A DNA stretch of 64,000 nucleotides from Rhodanobacter sp. GTDB lineage: Bacteria; Pseudomonadota; Gammaproteobacteria; Xanthomonadales; Rhodanobacteraceae. The notes under the pieces are model-generated. The model had not been told where the DNA came from, searched no databases, and saw only the letters and a program-made list of their open reading frames with translations. Position numbers and translations under genes: made by a program. Shown piece after piece: positions 1 to 8,568 of this stretch. The stretch lies in NCBI GenBank assembly GCA_004298015.1, contig SCSE01000043.1, forward strand, positions 1 through 64,000, given 5' to 3'. The first letter of the stretch is position 1; each line of letters starts with the position of its first letter.

Positions 1-395
1 CGAGGACAGATTTTCGACGATTCGCCGGCCGATAGTCGTTCTATCGACCAAGAAACGGCGGAAATATGGACCGCGCAGGCAGATTTGCAGCCGATTCTTC
101 ATAAGTCCGACACGCTCCTACGGAAAGAAAACCGTGACATGCAAATCTCCCACGGCCAAGTCGACTGTAGGCGGTTTCAGGGCTTCCCCGCAACTGCGCG
201 AGGCTTTTGGTCCATTGCCGTTCGGGGCGGCCTGGGTCACGGCTCCGCCCGTCAGAAACTCACACACACCGCGTCCTTGGTTCATCCCGATGCCGACACG
301 TCGCGGCCCGGGGCGGCTCACCCGTCGTCAGCTGGGCATCCTTGACTTTGTGGTGCACAGGTTGCACGGTCGCAGTACGTCTCCGGAGCACCCAG
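1..395. other. Upstream region of the ATP-grasp operon
   Basis: No gene is convincingly encoded here. The reading frame of the following ATP-grasp gene stays open back to about position 207, but the translation there is Arg/Pro-rich and unlike the family. A short inverted repeat, CGATAG-N5-CTATCG at 30-46, could be an operator for a dimeric regulator; this is only a guess from symmetry. A good ribosome binding site (GGAG at 385-388) lies seven bases before the ATG at 396. Confidence 0.4.
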
Positions 396-1820
396 ATGCG
401 GTCAGGCACGACGATTTTCGACGAAATGGGCTGGACCGACGGCGTCCGCACGCCCTATGCGTTGATCGATGCATGGCTGAAGTCGATGCCGGCTGAACAA
501 CTGGCCTTGAAGCGGCGCGAAGCGGAGGTGTTGTTCCGGCGTATCGGCATCACTTTCGCGGTCTATACCGAAGGCGGCGATGCCGAACGCCTGATTCCGT
601 TCGACCTGATTCCACGTGTGCTGGCACAGGCCGAGTGGCAGCGTTTGCGTCTCGGCCTGGAACAGCGTGCCAAGGCGCTGAATGCGTTCCTGCACGACGT
701 CTATCACGATCGCGAGATCATCCGCGCCGGCCGCGTGCCGGAGCAACTGATCCTGCACAACAGCGAATTCCGCCCCGAGATGGCCGGGCTCGACCTGCCT
801 GGCGGCATGTACGCGCATATCGCCGGCATCGACATGGTCCGTACCGGACCCGACGATTACTACGTGCTGGAAGACAACTGTCGCACACCCTCGGGTGTCT
901 CCTACATGCTGGAGAACCGCGAGGTCATGCTGCGTCTGTTCCCGGAGCTGTTTCGCCGCAACGCGGTGGCACCGGTAGCGCATTACCCGGACGAGCTGCT
1001 GGCGACCCTGCGCTCGCTGGCACCGCCAAACTGCCCGGGCGAACCCACCATCGTGCTGTTGACGCCCGGCATCCACAACAGCGCCTATTACGAGCATGCG
1101 TTCCTCGCCGACGAAATGGGCATCGACCTGGTCGAAGGTGCCGATCTGTTGGTCAGCAAGGATGTCTGTTACCAGCGCACCACGGCCGGGCTCGAGCGCG
1201 TCGACGTGATCTACCGCCGGGTCGACGATGACTATATCGACCCACTGGTGTTTCGCCCCGACTCGATGCTCGGGGTGCCCGGCCTGCATTTCGCCAACCG
1301 CGCCGGCAACCTCACCCTGACCAATGCCGTCGGCGCAGGCATCGCCGACGACAAGGCGGTTTACATCCACGTGCCGGAAATGATCCGCTTCTATCTCGGT
1401 GAAGAGCCATTGCTGAACAACGTGCCGACCCACGACTGCAACAAGCCTGACGAATTGCGCTATGTGCTGGAGCACCTCGACCAGCTGGTCGTCAAGGCGG
1501 TACACGGCTCCGGCGGCTACGGCATGCTGGTCGGGCCGCACGCCAGCAAGGCCGAACTGGAAGCGTTCCGCACCCTGCTAAAAAGCCGGCCGCAGGATTA
1601 CATCGCGCAACCGACACTGGCGCTGTCGACCGTACCTACCTTCGTCGATGCCGGTATCGCGCCGCGCCACGTCGATCTGCGCCCATTCGTGCTGTGTGGT
1701 GCTGACCGTATCCGCGTGGTGCCGGGCGGGCTGACCCGGGTCGCGTTGAAGGACGGTTCGCTGGTGGTCAACTCGTCGCAGGGTGGCGGCACCAAGGACA
1801 CCTGGGTTCTGGAAAACTGA
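396..1820 (+). CDS. Circularly permuted ATP-grasp protein
   Basis: This 474-residue protein belongs to the circularly permuted ATP-grasp group (DUF404/DUF407 type), enzymes thought to form amide bonds between peptides or amino acids using ATP. Family-typical blocks visible are the opening FDEM...VRTPY, the YYVLEDNCRTPSGVSYMLEN block in the first third, the VDVIYRRVDDDYIDP segment in the middle and VVKAVHGSGGYGMLVGP near the C-terminus, which supplies nucleotide-binding residues. The ATG at 396 was chosen because it follows GGAG at seven bases and the protein then starts like its relatives. Its stop overlaps the next start by one base (TGATG), so translation is coupled. The neighbours (alpha-E protein, transglutaminase and, further on, Anbu) are the standard partners of this family. 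The actual substrate cannot be read from the sequence. Confidence 0.9.
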   Translation: MRSGTTIFDEMGWTDGVRTPYALIDAWLKSMPAEQLALKRREAEVLFRRIGITFAVYTEGGDAERLIPFDLIPRVLAQAEWQRLRLGLEQRAKALNAFLHDVYHDREIIRAGRVPEQLILHNSEFRPEMAGLDLPGGMYAHIAGIDMVRTGPDDYYVLEDNCRTPSGVSYMLENREVMLRLFPELFRRNAVAPVAHYPDELLATLRSLAPPNCPGEPTIVLLTPGIHNSAYYEHAFLADEMGIDLVEGADLLVSKDVCYQRTTAGLERVDVIYRRVDDDYIDPLVFRPDSMLGVPGLHFANRAGNLTLTNAVGAGIADDKAVYIHVPEMIRFYLGEEPLLNNVPTHDCNKPDELRYVLEHLDQLVVKAVHGSGGYGMLVGPHASKAELEAFRTLLKSRPQDYIAQPTLALSTVPTFVDAGIAPRHVDLRPFVLCGADRIRVVPGGLTRVALKDGSLVVNSSQGGGTKDTWVLEN

Positions 1821-2761
1821 TGCTCGCACGTACTGCCGACAACCTGTTCTGGCTGGCGCGCTACATGGAACGCGCCGATTATCTCGCGCGCCTGCTGCAG
1901 GTCGCCGGACACATGAGCGCGGTGCGGGTGGACACCAGTCACAACAGCGAATGGGAGTCCGCGATCGTCGCCGCCGGTTGTCGCGACAGCTATTTCGAGA
2001 ACCACGCGACAGCCGACGAAGCCTCCGTGATTCAATACCTCGCGTTCGACCGCGACAACTCGTCCTCGATCGTCAGCTGCATTGAAACCGCCCGTCGCAA
2101 CGCGCGCGCAGTGCGCACCGCGCTGACTGCCGACATGTGGGAAGCGGTCAACGCCAGCTGGCAGGAACTGTCCAGCTATCGTGCCGAAGCGATGGATGCC
2201 GACCGGCTTGGCGAATTCCTCGACTGGGTCAAGTCGCGTGCCGGTCTGTTCCACGGCGTGTGCTCGAACAATATGCTGCGTCGCGATGGCTTTCATTTCA
2301 CCCGTGCCGGCCAATTCCTCGAACGTGCCGACAATACCGCGCGCCTGCTCGACGTGAAGTACCACGTGCGATTGAGCGCAGTCAGTGACGTGGGAGGCGT
2401 GATCGACTACTACCAATGGCTGGCGATCTTGCGCGTGGTCAGTGCCCGCCGCGCTTATCGGGTGCTGTTCAAGGGCATCGTCGAGCCAGCCCGCGTAGCC
2501 GAGCTGTTGATTACCAGCAGCGTGTTCCCGCGTTCGCTGACGTTCTGCTACCAACAGATCACCCAGAACCTCGATGCAATCGAACGGCAGGACCCACGAC
2601 TGGCCGCCGAGGCCAAGCGCCAGGCCAACTCACTGTATGCGGATCTGCGCTATGCCAATGTCGAGACGATCATCAAGAACGGCCTGCACGAATACCTGAC
2701 CCGACTGATCGACCGCACCGCGGAGCTGGGCGCAGAAATCGCCAAGGGACATTTGTTCTAG
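1820..2761 (+). CDS. Alpha-E domain protein (DUF403)
   Basis: A 313-residue, mostly helical protein of the alpha-E (DUF403) family. It opens with MLARTADNLFWLARYMERAD, the family signature, and a second copy of the same idea appears around residue 160 (FLERADNTARLLDVKYH). Alpha-E proteins are almost always encoded beside a circularly permuted ATP-grasp enzyme and are assumed to be its structural or catalytic partner; no reaction has been read from the sequence. The start overlaps the stop of the ATP-grasp gene by one base, and the transglutaminase gene begins 35 bases after its stop, so the three are very probably one transcript. Confidence 0.9.
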   Translation: MLARTADNLFWLARYMERADYLARLLQVAGHMSAVRVDTSHNSEWESAIVAAGCRDSYFENHATADEASVIQYLAFDRDNSSSIVSCIETARRNARAVRTALTADMWEAVNASWQELSSYRAEAMDADRLGEFLDWVKSRAGLFHGVCSNNMLRRDGFHFTRAGQFLERADNTARLLDVKYHVRLSAVSDVGGVIDYYQWLAILRVVSARRAYRVLFKGIVEPARVAELLITSSVFPRSLTFCYQQITQNLDAIERQDPRLAAEAKRQANSLYADLRYANVETIIKNGLHEYLTRLIDRTAELGAEIAKGHLF

Positions 2762-2796
2762 CGCAGACCGGCCTCCCCTCCAAAAGGCTTTCAGCC

Positions 2797-3612
2797 ATGC
2801 AACTCCACATCGTCCACGACACCACCTACCGCTATGGCGAGGCCGCCAGCCTGGTGATCCAGGCGCTGCGCATGTGGCCGGCGAGCACCCCCGGACAAAC
2901 CGTGAAGGAGTGGCGCGTCACGGTTGATGGCAAGCGCCTGCAGCCAACCTGTACCGATGGTTTCGGCAACCCGGTGGCCACCCATACCATCGATCGCAGT
3001 GTGGAAACGGTAAAGCTGTCGATACGTGGCGAAGTGACCACCCACGAACAACACGGTATTCACGGCGGTGCCAACGAGACCCTGCCGCCGATGTTCTATC
3101 TGGCCGATACCGAGTTGACCGCTGGCAACGCAGATATCCTCGCGCTCGCCGAGGCGAGTGCCGGCGACGCAGACGGCGCGGTCGACCGGCTGCATCGTCT
3201 CTGCAACAGCGTGCGCGACCATGTCGACTACCTGCCCTATCAGACCGATGCCGAAACCACCGCGGCAGCGGCATTTGCCGCCGGTGCCGGGGTCTGCCAG
3301 GACCATGCTCACGTATTGATCGCCGCGGCCCGTTCGCAGGGCTTCCCGGCCCGCTATGTCAGCGGCTACCTGTGCCCGATCGCCGATGCGGCAGCCGCCA
3401 GTCATGCCTGGGCCGAGATTTTCGTGCCGGACCTGGGCTGGGTCGGCTTCGATGCTGCCAACCGTCAAAGCCCGGACGAACGCTATGTGCGCATTGCCTG
3501 CGGCCGCGACTATCGCGATGCCGCACCGGTGCGCGGGGTGCGCCTGGGCGGCCTCGCGGAGACTCTGGAAGTGGCGGTGTCCATCGCCGAATCTACACAC
3601 CTGGCGCAGTAG
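2797..3612 (+). CDS. Transglutaminase-like cysteine protease family protein
   Basis: A 271-residue protein with the bacterial transglutaminase N-terminal beta region (residues 1 to about 80, MQLHIVHDTTYRYGEAASL) followed by the papain-like transglutaminase core. The catalytic triad can be placed: Cys167 in GAGVCQDHAH, His203 in ASHAWAEIF and Asp219 in VGFDAAN. In this gene cluster the family is thought to hydrolyse or rearrange amide bonds made by the ATP-grasp partner. The ATG at 2797 is the family start; the same frame is open further upstream but overlaps the alpha-E gene. It is the third gene of the operon. There is no signal peptide, so a cytoplasmic location is expected. Confidence 0.9.
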   Translation: MQLHIVHDTTYRYGEAASLVIQALRMWPASTPGQTVKEWRVTVDGKRLQPTCTDGFGNPVATHTIDRSVETVKLSIRGEVTTHEQHGIHGGANETLPPMFYLADTELTAGNADILALAEASAGDADGAVDRLHRLCNSVRDHVDYLPYQTDAETTAAAAFAAGAGVCQDHAHVLIAAARSQGFPARYVSGYLCPIADAAAASHAWAEIFVPDLGWVGFDAANRQSPDERYVRIACGRDYRDAAPVRGVRLGGLAETLEVAVSIAESTHLAQ

Positions 3613-3742
3613 GCTTCTGTGCGGCTGATGCTTGCATGCACGCGCCGGCCCTAGTCGGCCAACACGCTGCATCGAGGCCGCCATCGTGACCAGCGGACGC
3701 GGCCAGCCGCGTGCCATCACTTTTGCCACAAGGGGATACACC

Positions 3743-5830
3743 ATGCTCTTGTCATACGTCAGCAAGCGTCCGTTGCTCGAAATTCCGTCGTCTTTACCCG
3801 CCCGCACGCTGTTATGGCGCCGTTGTCTGCTGCTTTGCGCACTCGCCTGGCTTCCGCTGGCCAGTCAGGCAGCGACTGCCGCGGCACTCTATACCAAGAC
3901 TCAGGCCAAGGCGGGTGCGCGGGTGTACAGCCGGCAGTGCTCCACCTGCCACGGCTCGAAACTCCAGGGTGGTGCGGCGCCCGCGCTGACCGGCGCCAGC
4001 TTCGGCAAGTCGCTCAAAGGCACGTATCCCACCGCCGGCAAGCTCTACCATTTCATCTCCACGCAGATGCCGGTCAGCAATCCCGGCGCGCTCGGCAAGA
4101 CGCAATACGAGCAGGTACTGGCCTTCGTGCTAGCCGAAAACGGCTATCCAATGGGAACCAGCAAGCTTGACGCAGCACATCTGGACAAGGCGACACTGCT
4201 GCCTTATCCCAACAAGAACAAGACCTCCAACCTGGAGATCCAGAACATCGGCAGTGCCAGCCGCACCGTGATCGGCAAGCTTCCCGACGCGACGCATGTA
4301 ACCATCACCGACGCGATGATGAAGTCTCCTGGCCAGCATCCGTCCGACTGGCTCCTGCACGGCCATGACTACGCCAACCAGCGTTACTCGCCGTTACAAC
4401 AGATCAATGCCGGCAATGTGAAATCGCTGGTGCCGGCGGCGCTGATCCAGACCGGCGTTACCAGCAGTTTCGAAACTACCCCGATCGTGGTGAACGGGGT
4501 GATGTATGCGACCACACCAGTGGTTGACAGCAAAATGAAGATCCTCGCCATACGCGCGGACACCGGCGACATCCTGTGGGAGTCGACCTATGACGTCGGC
4601 AACTTCAAGATCTGCTGCGGGCCGGTCAACCGGGGCGTGGCGGTGGGCTACGGCAATGTCTACGTGACCACCCTCGACGACCGGCTGATCGCCCTTGACG
4701 CCGCCACCGGCGAAGTGCGCTGGAATGTCGGCGTGGCCGACCCCGACAAGGGCTATTCCGAAACGATGGCCCCGCAGATCTACGACGGCAAGATCATCGT
4801 CGGCAGCTCAGGCGGCGAATGGCCCATCCGCGGGTTCGTCGCCGCCTACGACGCCCATTCCGGCAAGCAGGCATGGCGCTGGCATTCGACCGACCCGAAG
4901 TCGTTCGAGGGCGACGCCTGGAAGCGCGGCGGCGGCATGGTCTGGACCACACCGGCGATCGATACCGGGCGCGGCCTGGTGATCTTCTCCACCGGCAACC
5001 CCAACCCGGACCTTTACGGCGCGAAGCGCAAGGGCGACAACCTTTACACCGACTCGATCGTCGCCCTGCATGTGGCTAGCGGCAAGCTGGCCTGGCACTA
5101 CCAGGAAGTCCCGCATGACGTATGGGACTACGATGCCGTCAGCAACGTGGTGCTGTTCGATGTGAAGACCCGTGATGGGAAGACGATTCCCGCTGCCGGA
5201 GAAGCGGGGAAGACCGGCTGGTTTTACATCGTGGATCGTCGCAACGGCAAGCTGATCCGCAAGTCGCAACCATTCGTCGAGCAGTCCGCCAACATGTTCT
5301 CCCAACCCACCCGGCAAGGCGTGAAGATGCTGCCGGGGGCCAACGGTGGCGCCGAATGGTCGCCACCGGCGTACTCGCCGCAGACCCACTCGGTCTACAT
5401 CCTTGGCATGAATCAGTTGATGACTTTTACCACCGGCAACGATCCCGGCTACCAGCCCGGCACCATGCGGCTGGGCAGTTCGTTCACCAACGTCTCCAAG
5501 GACCCGGTCCAAAACGGCACCTTTACCGCGATCAACGTCGATACCGGCCACATCGCCTGGCAGTATCACGCCAGACAACCGCTGATCGGCGGCGCGCTGG
5601 CAACGGCGGGAAACCTGGTTTTCATGGGCGAGGGGGATGGTTATTTCGATGCCTTCGATGCCACGACCGGCAAGAAGCTGTGGCGCTTCAATCTTGGCGC
5701 CGGTGTCAACGCCCCGCCCATCAGCTATGCGGTCAACGGCACGCAGTACATCGCGGTAGCCGCCGGCGGCAATTTCCAGCTGGGGTTTCCTTACGGGGAC
5801 ACGATCGCAATTTTCAAGCTCGCAAAATAA
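3743..5830 (+). CDS. PQQ-dependent dehydrogenase with N-terminal cytochrome c domain
   Basis: A 695-residue periplasmic quinohaemoprotein. An N-terminal signal peptide (about residues 20-45, hydrophobic stretch ending ASQA) is followed by a c-type cytochrome domain with the haem motif CSTCH at residues 66-70. From about residue 185 the beta-propeller of PQQ alcohol dehydrogenases begins (DWLLHGHDYANQRYSPL). The vicinal Cys pair of the family is in FKICCGP, and WDYDA carries the probable catalytic aspartate. It would oxidise an alcohol or aldehyde with pyrroloquinoline quinone and pass electrons to its own haem. Most quinohaemoprotein alcohol dehydrogenases carry the haem domain at the C-terminus, so the N-terminal position is less usual. 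The ATG at 3743 follows AAGGGG at a suitable distance. It sits between the transglutaminase and Anbu genes. The substrate is unknown. Confidence 0.88.
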   Translation: MLLSYVSKRPLLEIPSSLPARTLLWRRCLLLCALAWLPLASQAATAAALYTKTQAKAGARVYSRQCSTCHGSKLQGGAAPALTGASFGKSLKGTYPTAGKLYHFISTQMPVSNPGALGKTQYEQVLAFVLAENGYPMGTSKLDAAHLDKATLLPYPNKNKTSNLEIQNIGSASRTVIGKLPDATHVTITDAMMKSPGQHPSDWLLHGHDYANQRYSPLQQINAGNVKSLVPAALIQTGVTSSFETTPIVVNGVMYATTPVVDSKMKILAIRADTGDILWESTYDVGNFKICCGPVNRGVAVGYGNVYVTTLDDRLIALDAATGEVRWNVGVADPDKGYSETMAPQIYDGKIIVGSSGGEWPIRGFVAAYDAHSGKQAWRWHSTDPKSFEGDAWKRGGGMVWTTPAIDTGRGLVIFSTGNPNPDLYGAKRKGDNLYTDSIVALHVASGKLAWHYQEVPHDVWDYDAVSNVVLFDVKTRDGKTIPAAGEAGKTGWFYIVDRRNGKLIRKSQPFVEQSANMFSQPTRQGVKMLPGANGGAEWSPPAYSPQTHSVYILGMNQLMTFTTGNDPGYQPGTMRLGSSFTNVSKDPVQNGTFTAINVDTGHIAWQYHARQPLIGGALATAGNLVFMGEGDGYFDAFDATTGKKLWRFNLGAGVNAPPISYAVNGTQYIAVAAGGNFQLGFPYGDTIAIFKLAK

Positions 5831-6030
5831 CCCCTTCCCGCGCCGGAGACCCGCGCACATCCTGCCCGGGGCGGGCTGTCGAGGTGTGTACGTACCTCTC
5901 CCCCAACCGATCCCGGGCAGAATCCGCTATTGCCTCAGCAACTCTGGCCCTGCAGCAGGCACAATAAGCCAACTATATTCGGCGCGATCGCCTTCAGCTT
6001 GCGCCGGCCCGATATCCCAAGGAGTATCGC

Positions 6031-6801
6031 GTGACTTATTGTGTGGGCCTGTTTCTCGACGAGGGTCTGGTGATGCTGGCCGATACCCGCACCAATGCGG
6101 GTCTCGACAACATCTCGTGCTTTGCCAAGCTGCAGCAATTCCATCGGCCCGGCGATCGCATGATAGCGACCATGACGGCCGGCAACCTGGCGGTTTCGCA
6201 AGCGGTCATCAACCTGATCCAGGATGGCATTGAAAACCCGGAAACCGGCGCTATGGAGACCATCTACAGCGTACCGACGATGTTTGCCGTTGCCGCGCTG
6301 ATAAGCGAAGCCGTGAGGCGGGTCTACCGCACTCACGGCAAGGCGATGCTCGACCAGGACGTACCGTTCGACGTGTCGATCCTGCTCGGGGGCCAGATCG
6401 CGGGACGCACCATGCGCCTGTTCCAGATCTACGCCGCCGGCAATTTCATCGAGGCCACCCGGGACACCCCCTTCCTGCAAGTGGGCGAACACAAGTACGG
6501 CAAGCCGATACTCGATCGGGCAGTCGCCTCGGGCACACCGCTGACCGAGGGCGTGAAGCTGGCACTGATCTCGATGGATTCCACGCTGCGTTCCAACCTG
6601 AGCGTGGGCATGCCGCTGGATCTTCTGGTCTATCGCAATGACAGCATCGATGGCGTCGAAATCCATCGCGTGGAAGAAAACGACGCCTACTTCAGGATGA
6701 TTCGCGAGCACTGGTCCGTTGCCCTGTCCGATGCCCACCGGCAGATTCCCGCACCCGAGTGGTTGCACCGGCCCTCATCGGCAGAACATCAAGGCAGCTG
6801 A
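6031..6801 (+). CDS. Anbu (bacterial proteasome-like peptidase)
   Basis: A 256-residue Ntn-hydrolase of the Anbu/BPH family, the ancestral proteasome beta-like subunit that self-assembles in bacteria. After removal of the initiator Met the chain begins Thr-Tyr-Cys; numbering from that threonine places Thr1, Asp17 (in LADTRTNAG) and Lys32 (in CFAKLQQF) exactly where proteasome-type active sites need them. The start is GTG at 6031, supported by AAGGAG six bases upstream. Anbu genes are characteristically linked to the ATP-grasp, alpha-E and transglutaminase genes found just upstream here, although the PQQ dehydrogenase gene separates them in this window. Cytosolic; the physiological substrate is not known. 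Confidence 0.93.
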   Translation: MTYCVGLFLDEGLVMLADTRTNAGLDNISCFAKLQQFHRPGDRMIATMTAGNLAVSQAVINLIQDGIENPETGAMETIYSVPTMFAVAALISEAVRRVYRTHGKAMLDQDVPFDVSILLGGQIAGRTMRLFQIYAAGNFIEATRDTPFLQVGEHKYGKPILDRAVASGTPLTEGVKLALISMDSTLRSNLSVGMPLDLLVYRNDSIDGVEIHRVEENDAYFRMIREHWSVALSDAHRQIPAPEWLHRPSSAEHQGS

Positions 6802-6928
6802 CGGCGCGCTGCCGATCACCCCGCGGATCGGTCGACCTCATGGCTTCAGTCATCTGCTGCGGGAACCACCTCATCGAACCTGCCATATCATTTCGTCCAC
6901 AGGCTTTCGGCCACGCTGAATCCCGACC

Positions 6929-7807
6929 ATGCTGAACAAAAATCTCTCTCTCGATGTGCAGCCGCTCGTGGCGGGCGCCGTTATCATACTGGCCACTGTC
7001 GTTGCCGCGAACCTGATCCGCTGGATGATCGATCGCGTCATACGCCGCACTACCGGCAACGGCAGCCACGACCCAACCAGCCTGTTGTTCACCAAGCGCA
7101 TCGTGCTGGTGATTCTTTACCTGGTCGGACTGGGTCTGGCACTGGCGCAGTTCCCACGATTCAAGGATCTTGGCCATTCGCTGATTGCCGGTGCGGGCGT
7201 GCTCACACTGATCACCGGCCTGGCCTCGCAGCAGGTGCTCAGCAACATCATGAGCGGTATCCTGATCGTCGTGTTCAAGCCGTTCCGGCTCAACGACAAA
7301 ATCACCCTCAACGGCATGACCGGCACGGTGGAAGACATCAATTTGCGGCAGATCGTGTTGCGCGACGTGGAAAACAATCGCATCGTCATCCCCAACGCGA
7401 TCGTCAGCTCCAATGCGCTGGTCAACTTCAACCATACCGACACGCGCTGCTGCAAGGCCATCGAAATCGGCATCGGCTACAACTCCGATATCGACCTGGC
7501 CTTGTCCGTCATGCTCGACGAGGTCGCCAGGCATCCTCTGCACATCGACGCGCGCACCCCCGACCAGATCGCCAACCAGGTACCGCCGGTGGTGGCACGG
7601 GTCGTGGCGCTGGGCGACTCGACCGTCAACGTCAAGGTATGGGCGTGGGCCAAGGACGCGACCGATGGCTATGTCATGTATTGCGACCTGCTGAAGAGTC
7701 TGAAGCAGCGGTTTGATCGCGAAGGCATCGAGATCCCCTTCCCGCAGCGCACTGTTACCCTCGCCGGCGGCAACCAGGCAGACGCACCATCGCACCCGAT
7801 GCCATGA
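6929..7807 (+). CDS. MscS-family mechanosensitive channel
   Basis: A 292-residue membrane protein. Two or three transmembrane segments occupy residues 10-90 (LVAGAVIILATVVAANLIRW and IVLVILYLVGLGLALAQF), followed by the pore-lining helix with the Gly/Ala pattern (GAGVLTLITGLASQQVLSNI, residues about 88-110). The MscS beta domain follows (FRLNDKITLNGMTGTVEDINLRQ) and then the alpha/beta C-terminal domain. The length is close to E. coli MscS. It would open on membrane tension during hypo-osmotic shock. It stands alone after Anbu and is convergent with the phosphoesterase gene, with only nine bases between the stops. Confidence 0.9.
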   Translation: MLNKNLSLDVQPLVAGAVIILATVVAANLIRWMIDRVIRRTTGNGSHDPTSLLFTKRIVLVILYLVGLGLALAQFPRFKDLGHSLIAGAGVLTLITGLASQQVLSNIMSGILIVVFKPFRLNDKITLNGMTGTVEDINLRQIVLRDVENNRIVIPNAIVSSNALVNFNHTDTRCCKAIEIGIGYNSDIDLALSVMLDEVARHPLHIDARTPDQIANQVPPVVARVVALGDSTVNVKVWAWAKDATDGYVMYCDLLKSLKQRFDREGIEIPFPQRTVTLAGGNQADAPSHPMP

Positions 7808-7816
7808 AGGATACGC

Positions 7817-8416
7817 TCAGCTCAATGGCCAACGACCGATAATCTCATGCCGTAAATACCCGAAGTAGCTTCGAATCAGCACGAATTCACGGGCCAGCCA
7901 GGCGATTGGCGGAATTGACTCCTGTACGCTGCCGATCAGGTAGCCATACAGCAACGTGATGTGCGGCAGGAAATGGGACACCCCGGGTACGTACAGGCCG
8001 GCACGGTACTGGGCCTCCGCGATCGCGCGACGCAGCCGGGCCAGTGATTTGCCCGATGCATCATCTGCACATAATACAAAAGGGTAATGGCCATCCTGGC
8101 TGCTGCTGAAGCGCATGGCCGAATCCAGCACAATCTCGAAAGGAGCCACGCGCACTTCGGCCGCCGCTTCCAAAAGAGCGGATTCAACTGGCTTTCGAAG
8201 TCTTTCGGCACGGCCGAGGGGACACAGTGCCATGTGCAGGCGGTCCACATCGACACGGGACCCGATCAATCGGTGCGACTGACGAAAACGCTCGCCAGCC
8301 AGGAGAATTTTCGTCTTTGTCTGTACCGGAGGAATCATTGCAAAGAAGAAGCTGCTGCCCTCCAGAGGCTTGTTCTTGGCCGGCGCTACGGATCCAAAGT
8401 TGAATTCAAGGGGCAT
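7817..8416 (-). CDS. 2H phosphoesterase (2'-5' RNA ligase / RNA cyclic phosphodiesterase family)
   Basis: A 199-residue protein of the 2H phosphoesterase superfamily, related to ThpR/LigT enzymes that open 2',3'-cyclic phosphates or join RNA ends. Two active-site motifs are expected. The second is standard (HITLLYG, about residue 160). The first is HMALCPLG (about residue 62), in which the usual Thr/Ser between His and the hydrophobic residue is Ala, so activity may be altered. The N-terminus FFFAMIPP is family-like. It lies on the minus strand just downstream of the GGDEF gene, which is transcribed in the same direction. Confidence 0.75.
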   Translation of the reverse strand: MPLEFNFGSVAPAKNKPLEGSSFFFAMIPPVQTKTKILLAGERFRQSHRLIGSRVDVDRLHMALCPLGRAERLRKPVESALLEAAAEVRVAPFEIVLDSAMRFSSSQDGHYPFVLCADDASGKSLARLRRAIAEAQYRAGLYVPGVSHFLPHITLLYGYLIGSVQESIPPIAWLAREFVLIRSYFGYLRHEIIGRWPLS

Positions 8417-8568
8417 TCGTCATTCCGTGGTCCCGGGATTGCACGCCGATTCGGGCACACGCGGTGTGAACATTGCGCGGATGGCAACCTGTCCTCGTCG
8501 CCAGCCTGGAGTGGCTGTTGTCTGCCGTGCACCGATCCGCTGCGGAAACGAAACTCGCCCTGCCCTCA

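Noticed and set aside
30-46. CGATAG-N5-CTATCG as a repressor operator
   Set aside because: A single short inverted repeat with no regulator gene in view; it is too weak to call as a feature.
207-395. A longer N-terminus for the ATP-grasp protein
   Set aside because: The frame is open, but the residues are unlike the family, and a good ribosome site marks ATG 396.
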